Source of the DNA: JBNRMR01 sp050942895
Lineage (GTDB): Bacteria; Bacillota; Clostridia; Christensenellales; UBA1750
Assembly: GCA_050942895.1 (NCBI GenBank)
Contig: JBMNOE010000005.1
Span: 62,001-126,000 of the forward strand
Direction of reading: 5' to 3'
Length of the DNA stretch: 64,000 nt
Shown: piece by piece, positions 1 to 8,026 of the stretch
How positions within the stretch are numbered: the first letter of the stretch is position 1
How the letters are laid out: the number at the start of each line of letters is the position of its first letter
Notes under the pieces: generated by a model
What the model was told of the DNA's origin: nothing
Database searches by the model: none
What the model saw: only the letters and a program-made list of their open reading frames with translations
Made by a program: the position numbers and the translations under genes

Positions 1-308
1 TGGAATATTATTGGGAAAAAGCAACAAAAAAGACAGTCGCTTTTGTGGATGAGGGCCTGCGAATTGATAACCGAATGGGTGGTGAGCTTTGCGAGCATAT
101 TCCGCTGCTGCTCACCGAAAATGACCTTCTTTCCTGGACGCAGGGCCGGCTATGCCTGTCGCGCGGGGAAAGGTCGCTTGTCATCAACTACGACCCCTCC
201 TGCAAAGTCAGCTTAAAACCCATGGGAACAGCGCTTATGCGGTATAATTTGTATGTGTTGAAAATCGCCGGGAAGGATGCCGTATCATACACTATAACCA
301 CAAAATAA
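1..308 (+). CDS. 3' end of an unrecognised gene, cut by the left edge
   Basis: The frame is open from base 3 to the TAA at 306-308 and gives about 101 C-terminal residues, so the gene starts outside the window. An internal GTG at 45 is not a convincing start because the frame upstream of it is open to the edge. The visible part is rich in short beta-strand-like stretches (SLVINYDP, LYVLKIAGKDAVSYTI). That would fit the C-terminal beta-sandwich of a polysaccharide-degrading enzyme such as a heparinase-type lyase, but no motif proves this. A strong rho-independent terminator follows at 325-360. Function not assigned. Confidence 0.55.
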   Translation, partial: EYYWEKATKKTVAFVDEGLRIDNRMGGELCEHIPLLLTENDLLSWTQGRLCLSRGERSLVINYDPSCKVSLKPMGTALMRYNLYVLKIAGKDAVSYTITTK

Positions 309-324
309 TCTCTCTCAAACGAGT

Positions 325-360
325 GGCCCGGGGAAAAGACTTTCCTCGGGCCTTTTTTCT
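325..360 (+). terminator. rho-independent terminator after the left-edge gene
   Basis: GGCCCGGGG at 325-333 pairs with CCTCGGGCC at 344-352 (one G-U pair) around an 11-base loop, and a T-run follows. It separates the left-edge gene from the SRAP gene. The 261 bases from 309 to 569 hold nothing else I can recognise. Confidence 0.85.
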
Positions 361-569
361 TTTTTCGCTTCTGCTTCTTTTGCATATAAAACCGTTAGCC
401 GAGCATATTTTTGCGGCTTGTAAATCTGCCTTGCAGACTTGACAGCCACGATTTTGCTTCGATAGAATAGATTGCATACAAGCCGGCATTTCTCGCGGGG
501 GATTTTCAAGATTCTGATATTTATGTTTGTTTGGTGAAATATGGAATATAAGACATGGGAGGAAAAGGC

Positions 570-1139
570 ATGTGCGGGTCATATTGCGCCCCGGCGAGGG
601 GAGAGGGGCTTTTTGAAACTGTTTGGGAGATGAGCGAAAGCGGCGCGACTGGAGCGCAGCAGGTTTCCTTTGAGTTTGACGGCATGGAGGAAGTGCCCCG
701 CGAAGGTTTTATTGTGCGGCCGACAGATTTTGCGCCGGTGTTGACCGCCCACGGCTATGAGAGAATGCGCTTCGGCTTCAGGGTTGGCTATAGCTCATCG
801 CCCCTTTTCAACGCCCGTAGCGAGTCCGTCCATATCAAAAAAACATTCGCCGCCCATTATGCCGAAAGAAGATGTCTTGTCCCAGCGGCCTATTATATCG
901 AAAAGGGTAGGCGGTTTTACATGGCCGGCGGGGAGATGATGTTTCTTGCGGGGATATATAGAGAAGTCGCGCAGGGGCAGCGGGAATATGTCATCCTCAC
1001 CCGCGACTCCTCCGATGCGCAGGAAGTTCGCCGCATCCACCACCGAATGCCGGTGATAATGCCAACGCACATGCATCGATCATGGCTTGAGGAAGGATTG
1101 GGGATTGACGATGCCGTAAGCGAGGTGGTGATCCGTTAA
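570..1139 (+). CDS. SRAP family protein (YedK/HMCES-type abasic-site DNA-protein crosslinker)
   Basis: SOS-response-associated peptidase (SRAP) family, 189 residues. Members bind abasic sites in single-stranded DNA and form a thiazolidine crosslink through Cys2, shielding the lesion. The start matters: the frame is open from an ATG at 555, but only the ATG at 570 puts cysteine at position 2, and GGGAGG at 557-562 is correctly spaced for it. The known active-site set is visible as Cys2, Asn81 in FNARSES, Glu111 in YYIEKG and His157 in RIHHRMP. The protein is shorter than E. coli YedK (about 220 residues) but has all key residues. It appears monocistronic, with terminators or promoters on both sides. 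Family certain; cellular role inferred from homologues. Confidence 0.93.
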   Translation: MCGSYCAPARGEGLFETVWEMSESGATGAQQVSFEFDGMEEVPREGFIVRPTDFAPVLTAHGYERMRFGFRVGYSSSPLFNARSESVHIKKTFAAHYAERRCLVPAAYYIEKGRRFYMAGGEMMFLAGIYREVAQGQREYVILTRDSSDAQEVRRIHHRMPVIMPTHMHRSWLEEGLGIDDAVSEVVIR

Positions 1140-1266
1140 AGCGTAGCCCTCACAGCTAAATTATTCAAAAAGCATGATTTTTATTCATGAATATAAGGAG
1201 TTGATTGACTGTATATTCATGCTTATAGCCATAGGGTTTATATTTCGTAAAAAGTACGTAAAGCTA

Positions 1267-1295
1267 TTGCAATATTTGCACAATGATGGTATAAT
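1267..1295 (+). promoter_or_regulatory. sigma-A-type promoter for the beta-helix protein
   Basis: TTGCAA at 1267-1272, a 17-base spacer and a perfect TATAAT at 1290-1295. The predicted start of transcription lies near 1302, leaving a leader of about 75 bases before the ATG at 1379. It lies in an A/T-rich gap downstream of the SRAP gene. Confidence 0.75.
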
Positions 1296-1378
1296 TTATA
1301 TATGTTTAGCTTAGCTGAAATTTTGTTAAGTCCGGATGTTCAACATACTAATATATAATGCAAAAAGGAGAAGGACTA

Positions 1379-2794
1379 ATGAGAAAAAGCAAAACAATGA
1401 GAATGGGCCTGGCAATGATGCTGGCGCTCGTGCTGATTCTGGCGATGGTGCCCGCAGTGGCGATGGCAGATGAACCTTGGCCAGCAGCAGTAGACGGCGT
1501 TATTACGCTGGAGGCAGGAAAGACGTATGGAGCCTACCCCGGAACGATTGAGATAAGTGAAGGAGTAACGATTAGAGGAAATGGCGCCAGTATATTGAGC
1601 GACATCTCGATAAAAACAGATGAGCCTGTAATCATCAGGAATGTAAATATACAGCCAAACCTTGTGGATGCAAGTGACAATGGAACCACTACATACAGCA
1701 GAAAGTCAGGGATAAATATTACTGGCGCTGGTAACAGCACCAGCGGTTATGATTTTATTGTCACTATAACAGGCTGCGTTTTTGGCAACGAGAACGACCC
1801 GAAACCGCCATACCGCTCGATTAGTATGCCTGAAAACGCCGCGCCTCAAAGAGGTTCTTTGACTATAAGAAACTGCACCTTCAATGAGGCCATTTACAAC
1901 ATCAATCTCCTCAGGGTGGAAAACATCACGCTAACAAATAACACATTTAATACAAACAGATCGGCTGTTCAGTATTTTGTCAATGCTTCAAATAAAAATG
2001 CTATCAATATCACCGGAAACACATTTAACGGAACGGGGATAGGGCTTCTTGCTACCATTTCAGCTGGGACTTTCGATGGCCCTGAGGGTAATATAGGCAA
2101 CATAGAGAACAACACTTTTAGTGGTACCAGGGCCGTAGTTTCAATCCATGATACAAATGTCGAAACCCTGACAATACCATCCAGCAGTGGATTGACGGAA
2201 GACAGCGTTCATTTTAGCTCCTATTCTGCTAACCCGAAATTTAAGCCTGAAGCCACAGGGCCCTTGGATCCGGGCCTTGAAGGATTGCTTGTGATCAGTC
2301 CTGAACCTGTCCTGCCAGGGATTGTAACCGCGACGGCGACCGAATTTTATATGATAGACACCGATGCGCCGGTGATCACCAGCGTTAAGGCAACTCCTTA
2401 CGGCGCAGGCGGCGCGATATTGGAAGTGACGGCGGTCGATGCGTCGGCGCCCCTCACCTACCAGTGGCAGGTGGCAGGTTCCTGGATAAATATATCAGGC
2501 GCAACCACAGCGCTGTACGATTACAAGGGCCTTTTGCCCAACACAGAATATACCGTGCGTGTAATAGTGACCGATAATCTGGGCAACAGCGCCACTTCAC
2601 AGCCTGTTACATTCACAACTGGGGCTCAGGGCGCAAGTGAACTGCCACAGATCGTGATCCCCCAGGGCGGCGGCAGCACCATTCCCCAGACCGGCTACAG
2701 CATAAGCGCGCTGTCATATTTGCTGGCGGGCATGTCGGCGCTGTGCGGCATGGGTGCGCTGGCAGCCGGAAAAAAGCGCGATAAGGATGCATAA
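1379..2794 (+). CDS. secreted right-handed beta-helix protein with Fn3-like domain and sortase-like C-terminal signal
   Basis: 471 residues. The ATG at 1379 is chosen over 1358 because AAAGGAGAAGG lies just upstream of it; the earlier ATG has no ribosome binding site. An N-terminal signal peptide (MRKSKTMRMG, hydrophobic core, likely cleavage after VAMA) is followed by about 250 residues of irregular beta-helix-like repeats (NVNIQPN, NCTFNEA, NNTFNTN, GNTFNGT, NNTFSGT), typical of pectate-lyase-like and NosD-like coils. A fibronectin-III-like domain (ITSVKATPYG to PVTFTTG) follows, then IPQTGYS, a hydrophobic helix and a KKRDKDA tail. That tail looks like a variant LPxTG cell-wall sorting signal. 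Substrate or binding role unknown. It is transcribed alone between its own promoter and a terminator. Confidence 0.8.
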   Translation: MRKSKTMRMGLAMMLALVLILAMVPAVAMADEPWPAAVDGVITLEAGKTYGAYPGTIEISEGVTIRGNGASILSDISIKTDEPVIIRNVNIQPNLVDASDNGTTTYSRKSGINITGAGNSTSGYDFIVTITGCVFGNENDPKPPYRSISMPENAAPQRGSLTIRNCTFNEAIYNINLLRVENITLTNNTFNTNRSAVQYFVNASNKNAINITGNTFNGTGIGLLATISAGTFDGPEGNIGNIENNTFSGTRAVVSIHDTNVETLTIPSSSGLTEDSVHFSSYSANPKFKPEATGPLDPGLEGLLVISPEPVLPGIVTATATEFYMIDTDAPVITSVKATPYGAGGAILEVTAVDASAPLTYQWQVAGSWINISGATTALYDYKGLLPNTEYTVRVIVTDNLGNSATSQPVTFTTGAQGASELPQIVIPQGGGSTIPQTGYSISALSYLLAGMSALCGMGALAAGKKRDKDA

Positions 2795-2813
2795 AAGCGT
2801 ATAAAAACATAAT

Positions 2814-2860
2814 AAAAGAGTGCGGCGTAGTAAAAAACGCTGCACTCTTTTGTTTATTGG
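2814..2860 (+). terminator. rho-independent terminator after the beta-helix gene
   Basis: A 15-base arm at 2814-2828 pairs with 2837-2851 with a single G-U wobble, and T-rich sequence follows. The A/T-rich ends of the stem could make it work in both directions. Confidence 0.85.
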
Positions 2861-2909
2861 GATATCCCGTATGCGGAAAAACATTTTAGCGCTCAATGGA
2901 TGTGCTGCT

Positions 2910-2996
2910 TTTGCAGATGGTTTTGCGCTGTATTTTATGATAATACATGCATTGTGCAGATAAGTTAAAGAATAGAGCGCCCAAAGCCTATATAAT
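2910..2996 (+). promoter_or_regulatory. possible activator-dependent promoter of the Gfo/NagB operon
   Basis: TATAAT at 2991-2996 (or TATATA at 2989-2994) has only a poor -35 match (TTAAAG at 2965-2970). Upstream, TTGCAGATGGTT near 2911 and GTGCAGATAAGTT near 2954 resemble a degenerate direct repeat about four helical turns apart, which could serve an AraC-type activator such as the one encoded at 6760-7704. Weak evidence. The rest of the gap between 2860 and 3070 shows nothing else. Confidence 0.3.
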
Positions 2997-3070
2997 TAAG
3001 CGAGCGTGTGTAAATATTTACTGATATTCAAAGAGCAAAAGCAGAAAAAGCAGTTTAAGGAGGGGGCATA

Positions 3071-4111
3071 ATGGGAAAAAAGGGAAAAAAGGTAAGGTTT
3101 GGGATTATCGGCTGCGGGATAATTGCTGATTCGCATGGGGCGGCGATAGAATTTGTCGAAGATGCGCAGTTGGTGGCAGTTTGCGATATTATTGATGACC
3201 GAATGAATAAGTTTACGGACAAATACGGCGCTGCAAAGAAGTATTGCGATTACAAAGAAATGCTGAATGACCCGCAGATAGACGCGGTGTCCATATGCAC
3301 GCCAAGCGGAATGCATGGCGAGATGGCTATCAATGCAGCAAGGGCCGGAAAACACATTTTCTGTGAAAAGCCTATTGAAATTACAGGTGAAAAAATTGAT
3401 AATATGATTGCGGAGGTTGAAAAGTCGGGGGTGAAAATGGGCTGTGTTTTCCAGAGGAGAACGTTTGCGGAGTCAATTGCCGTAAAAAAAGCCCTTGACG
3501 AGGGTAAATTCGGGAAGATCATACTTGCTGATGCTTATCTTAAGTATTATCGCTCAACAGAGTATTATGCCAGTGCAGACTGGCGGGCCACCTGGGAACT
3601 GGACGGCGGCGGATCGCTGATGAACCAGGGGGTTCATGGCATTGATCTTATAACCTGGCTTGCGGGTGATGTGCAGAGCGTTTTTGCAAGGGCGTCGGCG
3701 CTTCGCCATGATATCGATGTGGAAGACACGGCGGTGGCAGTTGTGAAGTATAAAAACGGCGCTTTAGGGGTGATTGAAGGCACAACATCTGTTTATCCGG
3801 GGCAATCAACAAGGTTTGAGCTTCACTGCGAAAATGGAACGATCATTTTTGGTGATGAAGGAATACAGCAGTGGGAGCTAAAGGATAATCCCGGTGAGAA
3901 GGCGCCGGAGCTCTTAAAAAACAATATATCCATAAAGGATGACCCCCAAAAGCTGATGAATACGAGCCATGCCGCATTGATGGAAGATTTTGTGGATTCC
4001 ATAAACAGCGATAGAGACCCGCTTATAACACCAAGGATTGCCAGAAAATCCGTGGACTTAATTCTTGCGATCTACGAGTCTGCAAAAACGGGAAAAGAAG
4101 TATGGCTATAG
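3071..4111 (+). CDS. Gfo/Idh/MocA family NAD(P)-dependent oxidoreductase
   Basis: 346 residues, first gene of a three-gene operon, with AAGGAGGGGG before its ATG. Family members oxidise or reduce sugars, inositols and their derivatives with tightly bound NAD(P). The N-terminal Rossmann fold shows GIIGCGIIADSHG (about residues 12-24) and VCDIIDD (Asp favours NAD). The family hallmark FCEKPIE, whose Lys is catalytic, lies near residue 100. The C-terminal domain carries DGGGSLMNQGVHGIDL, including the conserved second-domain His region. Together with the next two genes it suggests catabolism of an amino sugar or oxidised sugar; the substrate is not deducible. Confidence 0.93.
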   Translation: MGKKGKKVRFGIIGCGIIADSHGAAIEFVEDAQLVAVCDIIDDRMNKFTDKYGAAKKYCDYKEMLNDPQIDAVSICTPSGMHGEMAINAARAGKHIFCEKPIEITGEKIDNMIAEVEKSGVKMGCVFQRRTFAESIAVKKALDEGKFGKIILADAYLKYYRSTEYYASADWRATWELDGGGSLMNQGVHGIDLITWLAGDVQSVFARASALRHDIDVEDTAVAVVKYKNGALGVIEGTTSVYPGQSTRFELHCENGTIIFGDEGIQQWELKDNPGEKAPELLKNNISIKDDPQKLMNTSHAALMEDFVDSINSDRDPLITPRIARKSVDLILAIYESAKTGKEVWL

Positions 4112-4141
4112 AGGCAGCGTGAAAACGGAGGGGATAAACAG

Positions 4142-5026
4142 ATGATAAAGATAGGAATTTTAGGGTCAGACAACAGCCATGCGCTGGCGTTTGCAAAGCT
4201 GTGCAATCTGCCGGACGCCAAAACCGGCGGGCATGAATACGATGATGTGCGGGTAACGCATATCTACGGGCATAGTGACGAAGAAAACCAAAATGTCGCG
4301 TATGAGGGCAAGGTGGCAAATATCGTCAAGGATCCCCAAGAGATGATGGGTGCGGTGGACGCCGTGATGGTGGTGTTTAGACATGGCGACCTTCACGCCC
4401 GATATGCGCTGCCGTTTATCCGCGCCGGTATTCCCACATGGATTGATAAGCCCTTCACCATAGATATTGAAGAAGCAAAGCTGTTGATAGCACAGGCCGA
4501 AAAGAAAGGCACACTGCTTACAGGAGGCTCCACCTGCAAATATGCATATGATGTCCTTCTGCTTAAGAACGCAGTTGAAGAAAACAGGCTGGGCAAGATC
4601 GTTTCCGGAATGCTCAACTTCCCAATTAAGCTCAATAGCGAATATGGCGGCGTGCATTTTTACGGGCCTCATCTGGTTGAAATGGCCATGCAGATATTTG
4701 GAGATGGCATCAGGTCTGTGAAGGCGACAGTAAAAGGTGAAAACGCCATTGTGATTGCGCGATATGAAGATTATGATATTGTGCTGAACTATGCGGCAAA
4801 TGCGCAAGAAAGCACCGGCATTATTATCGGTGAAGAAAGAAATTTGGTAAGAGAAATTGACAAATCCATGATATACAAACAGGGCTTTGAGAAGTTTATT
4901 CAGATGATTCGCACGGGGAAGAGGCCTTTTGAACTCGATAAGCTTTTGATTGCTACCGCTGTTGTCAACGCAATTGAAAAGTCAATAAATACTGGTGAGG
5001 AAGTGATGATAGATGACTGTTATTAA
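4142..5026 (+). CDS. second Gfo/Idh/MocA family oxidoreductase
   Basis: 294 residues, shorter than the usual 330-390. It starts 30 bases after its neighbour with GGAGGGG before the ATG. The Rossmann motif is atypical (GILGSDNSHA), and the catalytic-lysine motif reads WIDKPF near residue 101 instead of EKP. HFYGPHLVEMAMQI supplies the C-terminal-domain histidine region. The weakened nucleotide motif and short length suggest either a different cofactor preference or a partner of the upstream oxidoreductase. Its 3' end overlaps the next gene by 14 bases, so the three genes are probably translationally coupled. Confidence 0.88.
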   Translation: MIKIGILGSDNSHALAFAKLCNLPDAKTGGHEYDDVRVTHIYGHSDEENQNVAYEGKVANIVKDPQEMMGAVDAVMVVFRHGDLHARYALPFIRAGIPTWIDKPFTIDIEEAKLLIAQAEKKGTLLTGGSTCKYAYDVLLLKNAVEENRLGKIVSGMLNFPIKLNSEYGGVHFYGPHLVEMAMQIFGDGIRSVKATVKGENAIVIARYEDYDIVLNYAANAQESTGIIIGEERNLVREIDKSMIYKQGFEKFIQMIRTGKRPFELDKLLIATAVVNAIEKSINTGEEVMIDDCY

Positions 5027-6644
5027 AGAGTTTTTTGCAGACAAATTAAAGGTGAGAGTTTTCAAGGCAAGGAAGCAGATGGGGAATACGGCGGCTTTGG
5101 AAGTTGCGGCGAAGCTGGAAGAACTTCTGAAGGCAAAATCAGAGGTGAACATGCTTTTTGCGGCGGCGCCATCGCAAAATGAATTTCTGGAAACATTGGT
5201 AGGGCTTGAAACCATTGAGTGGAGCCGGGTGAATGCGTTTCATTTGGATGAATATATCGGCTTGCCCTCCGACGCACCGCAAGGCTTCGGAAACTTTTTG
5301 CACAGAAACATTTTCGGCGAATTGCCCTTCAAAACCGTCAACTATATAAACGGAAATGCAGAAAGCCCCAACGAGGAATGCGCGCGCTATTCTAAGCTGC
5401 TGGAAAGACACCCTGCCGATATCGTGTGCATGGGGATAGGAGAAAACGGACATATTGCCTTCAATGATCCTCATGTGGCGTTTTTTAATGATAGCGCCCT
5501 GGTCAAGGTGGTTGATCTGGATGAAAAGTGCCGCACGCAGCAGGTTAATGACGGCTGCTTTGCAAGGATTGACGATGTTCCCCAAAGGGCAATCACCCTT
5601 ACCATTCCTGCTTTGATGAGCCCGGCATATGTTTATTGCATGGTTCCGGGAAAGACCAAGGAGGCAGCTGTTTTTAACACGGTGAGGGGTTCGGTGGACG
5701 AGGCATGCCCCGCTTCCATTTTAAGAACACATGATAACGCAATCCTCTACACGGACGCCGACAGCGCAAAGAGAATCATCATCAGAAAAGCAGTTATAAC
5801 CGATGAAATATCGCAGGATTTCCAAGAAGCTGTCGATCTGGCTGTCAAGTATGATTTTGAGGCTGTGGAAATTCGCTCCGTGTGGGAAAAGGCCCCCCAT
5901 GAGCTGGATGATGCCGATATAAAGGCAATGAAGGAAATCCTCGGCAGGAGCGCCCTAAAGGTTTGCGCCATAAGCTCGCCCGTGTTTAAGTGCGACATGG
6001 ATAACAAAGAAGAAATTGAGCAGCACTATGAGATTTTAAAAAAGTGCATCAAGCTTGCAAAAGAGCTGAATGCGGATTATATCAGAGGCTTCACTTTCTG
6101 GCAGAAGGGCGGCTTTAAGTCCAATATAGACAAGATTGCAGAGCCCTTCAAGCGAGCGATAGAGATACTTAAAGAAGAAAATACTACAATGGTTTTGGAG
6201 TTTGATCCTCAGGTTAATGCGACTAATGCTCGTAAGCTGGCCGCGGTATTGGAGAGAATAGATTCGCCTTATGTCAAGGCCTTGTGGGATCCGGGCAACG
6301 ATATATACGACCCTGACGGCGAGGTTCCATATCCTGACGGCTATCGAATCATCAGGCCTCACATGGTTCACATGCACCTAAAGGACGCGCGCAAAAACCA
6401 GAGTGGCGCGGTTGAAGGCGTCGCCCTGGGAACGGGAGATGTGGATTATATAGGACAGTTTAAAGAGCTGCTGCAGGATGGGTATGATGGCTATGTCGCA
6501 CTGGAGACACATTACCGCCCCAATTACGAAATAAGTGAAGAGCTGATGGCAATGCCCAAAGGATCGGCGTTTTCCCATATGGGATATGAAGCCACCGAAG
6601 AATGCATGAAAAGATGGGCTGAGTTAATGCTTTCGGTTTTTTAG
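5013..6644 (+). CDS. fusion: NagB-like sugar-phosphate isomerase/deaminase + sugar phosphate isomerase/epimerase TIM barrel
   Basis: 543 residues. Residues 1 to about 255 are a glucosamine-6-phosphate deaminase/isomerase (NagB) fold: HLDEYIGL around Asp79 and MGIGENGHIAFNDP with His148, matching the NagB acid/base Asp and ring-opening His. The NagB phosphate loop GLPTGGTP is replaced by LFAAAPSQ, so the substrate may differ from GlcN-6-P. Residues about 258-543 form an AP-endonuclease-2-type sugar isomerase/epimerase barrel with TMVLEFDPQ, ALWDPGND, VHMHLKDA and YVALETHY, the usual metal-binding Glu/Asp/His/Glu positions. There is almost no linker. The stand-alone paralogue at 29011-29778 ends exactly where this protein continues. 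Last gene of the operon. Inferred role: two consecutive steps on one aminated or keto sugar. Confidence 0.9.
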   Translation: MTVIKEFFADKLKVRVFKARKQMGNTAALEVAAKLEELLKAKSEVNMLFAAAPSQNEFLETLVGLETIEWSRVNAFHLDEYIGLPSDAPQGFGNFLHRNIFGELPFKTVNYINGNAESPNEECARYSKLLERHPADIVCMGIGENGHIAFNDPHVAFFNDSALVKVVDLDEKCRTQQVNDGCFARIDDVPQRAITLTIPALMSPAYVYCMVPGKTKEAAVFNTVRGSVDEACPASILRTHDNAILYTDADSAKRIIIRKAVITDEISQDFQEAVDLAVKYDFEAVEIRSVWEKAPHELDDADIKAMKEILGRSALKVCAISSPVFKCDMDNKEEIEQHYEILKKCIKLAKELNADYIRGFTFWQKGGFKSNIDKIAEPFKRAIEILKEENTTMVLEFDPQVNATNARKLAAVLERIDSPYVKALWDPGNDIYDPDGEVPYPDGYRIIRPHMVHMHLKDARKNQSGAVEGVALGTGDVDYIGQFKELLQDGYDGYVALETHYRPNYEISEELMAMPKGSAFSHMGYEATEECMKRWAELMLSVF

Positions 6645-6680
6645 CCGGTTTTGTTCAGCGAAAATTGCAAAAAACATAAT

Positions 6681-6735
6681 TTGCTTTTAGAAGAAACTAT
6701 CCTTATTATATAGTTAAGGATAGTTTCTAATTTTT
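6681..6735 (+). terminator. perfect 14-bp dyad: terminator overlapping a possible promoter
   Basis: AGAAACTATCCTTA at 6692-6705 pairs perfectly with TAAGGATAGTTTCT at 6715-6728, and AATTTTTCT follows, as in a rho-independent terminator of the preceding operon. The same stretch holds a promoter-like pair, TTGCTT at 6681-6686 and TATTAT at 6704-6709 with a 17-base spacer. The dyad would therefore cover the -10 box and start point of the following AraC gene and could also be its operator. Confidence 0.65.
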
Positions 6736-6759
6736 CTGGTCTGTTAAGGAGGTGACATT

Positions 6760-7704
6760 GTGGACTTTTTTAAAAAAAGCCACTGCGAAGACGCTTTTTT
6801 GTTTTTTAAAGCAAAGGAGATGTTTCCAAAAGCGATTCCGTTTAAAATATACAGGCTGGACAGCGGCAACACGCAGGAGCATTTCCATGATTATATGCAG
6901 ATATGGTATGTTATTAATGGCTGCTGCGAGCATCGCATAAACAGCGCCGGCTATCATATGGCACGCGGAAGCCTGTTTGTTGTGCCTCCCTATATATCGC
7001 ATCAGATTTTGCCGATAGACGGCCAATCGGTAGAAATAGTTGGATGCGAGTTCCTTGTTGACTTCATTGACAAAAATGTATTTGGCGAAAAAGATCATAA
7101 TGCATTGTTCGACTTTGCATATTTGGAGCCGTTTTTTATTGCAACGGAAAAACTCCGTCCGAAATTTCAGTTGTCGGGCATAAACCAGATAAAGGTGGAA
7201 GAATTGCTGATTGAAATGCTTGAAGAATATGAGGAAGAAAAAAAGTATTATGAGATCAGCATTAAGGCAGACCTGCTAAAAATGCTCACCATAACCGCCA
7301 GGGCATATGAGGCGCAAAAGGACAGCAAAGATTATCAGCTGTTTGATAAATACAGGAATGCCATCGATGCCGCAATAAAACATATACATGATAACTATAC
7401 CGAAAAACTGTATATCGAGGATGTATGCAAGCTGGCAATGATGTCCGTCACTTATTTTTCCTACTTGTTTAAGCAGATTACAGGAAAGACATTCACAGAA
7501 TATGTGAATGACATGCGTGTGTGCAGGGCGATGGAAATGCTGGCGGGGGGAAATCTTTTAATCAGTGAAATTTGTTTTTCGACAGGCTTTAATGATGCAA
7601 CATATTTTAACAGGGTATTTCGCAAAAAAACCGGGCTTTCGCCAACTCAATACAGGCTAATTTCCCAAAGTATTAGTGCCGTGGAAGCCGAAAAAACGCC
7701 ATGA
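6760..7704 (+). CDS. AraC family transcriptional regulator with cupin sensor domain
   Basis: 314 residues from a GTG start preceded by AAGGAGGTGA, a near-perfect Shine-Dalgarno. The N-terminal half is a cupin ligand domain (EHFHDYMQIWYVING, then GSLFVVPPYISHQI). The last 100 residues are the two helix-turn-helix AraC/XylS module, with SVTYFSYLFKQITGKTF as first recognition helix region and GFNDATYFNRVFRKKTG plus SPTQYR as second. It lies directly downstream of the Gfo/Gfo/NagB-epimerase operon, so it is the likely regulator of that operon in response to a small sugar. It has no membrane segment, unlike the two other AraC proteins of the window. Confidence 0.93.
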   Translation: MDFFKKSHCEDAFLFFKAKEMFPKAIPFKIYRLDSGNTQEHFHDYMQIWYVINGCCEHRINSAGYHMARGSLFVVPPYISHQILPIDGQSVEIVGCEFLVDFIDKNVFGEKDHNALFDFAYLEPFFIATEKLRPKFQLSGINQIKVEELLIEMLEEYEEEKKYYEISIKADLLKMLTITARAYEAQKDSKDYQLFDKYRNAIDAAIKHIHDNYTEKLYIEDVCKLAMMSVTYFSYLFKQITGKTFTEYVNDMRVCRAMEMLAGGNLLISEICFSTGFNDATYFNRVFRKKTGLSPTQYRLISQSISAVEAEKTP

Positions 7705-7816
7705 GGCAGTTGAGACAGTGAAGAGTTTGCAAAGATGGCAACAAGCCGATATGGCAAGTTTAGCACCCGGCAGTAAAGAAAGACAGGAAGGCAGAAAATA
7801 ATTTTAAATAAAGCTA

Positions 7817-7902
7817 TTGACAATAACTGATAAGAATAGTAGACTTAGTAGGGTTAGCGGCAGCTAACCAGTTTTATACCAGCATGTTAGCCATGACTAA
7901 CA
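7817..7902 (+). promoter_or_regulatory. iron-importer promoter with two GTTAG-N6-CTAAC operators
   Basis: TTGACA at 7817-7822, a 17-base spacer and TAGACT at 7840-7845. The first operator, GGTTAGC-GGCA-GCTAACC (7852-7869), sits on the predicted start point. The second, TGTTAG-CCATGA-CTAACA (7885-7902), lies just downstream. Both share GTTAG-N6-CTAAC with the site in front of feoA (28775-28790). The half-site resembles DtxR/IdeR-type iron boxes, and the position downstream of the -10 box fits repression. The remainder of the 322-base gap 7705-8026 holds a leader of about 120 bases with short ATTAAGCAT repeats near 7963-7990 and a ribosome binding site (AAAGGAG) before 8027. Confidence 0.8.
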
Positions 7903-8026
7903 GGAGGAGGGGGCAGTTGATATTGAACCGAATTTCATGAGGCAAAAAAGATAAAAAGATATTATTAAGCATATTAAGCATATTAAGCAATGATTTCAAT
8001 CATTGGTAATTTAAAGGAGAACAAAT

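Noticed and set aside
1311..1330. TTTAGCTTAGCTGAAA as a fourth iron-type operator
   Set aside because: It does not match GTTAG-N6-CTAAC in arm sequence or spacing, and the gene behind it is not an iron gene.
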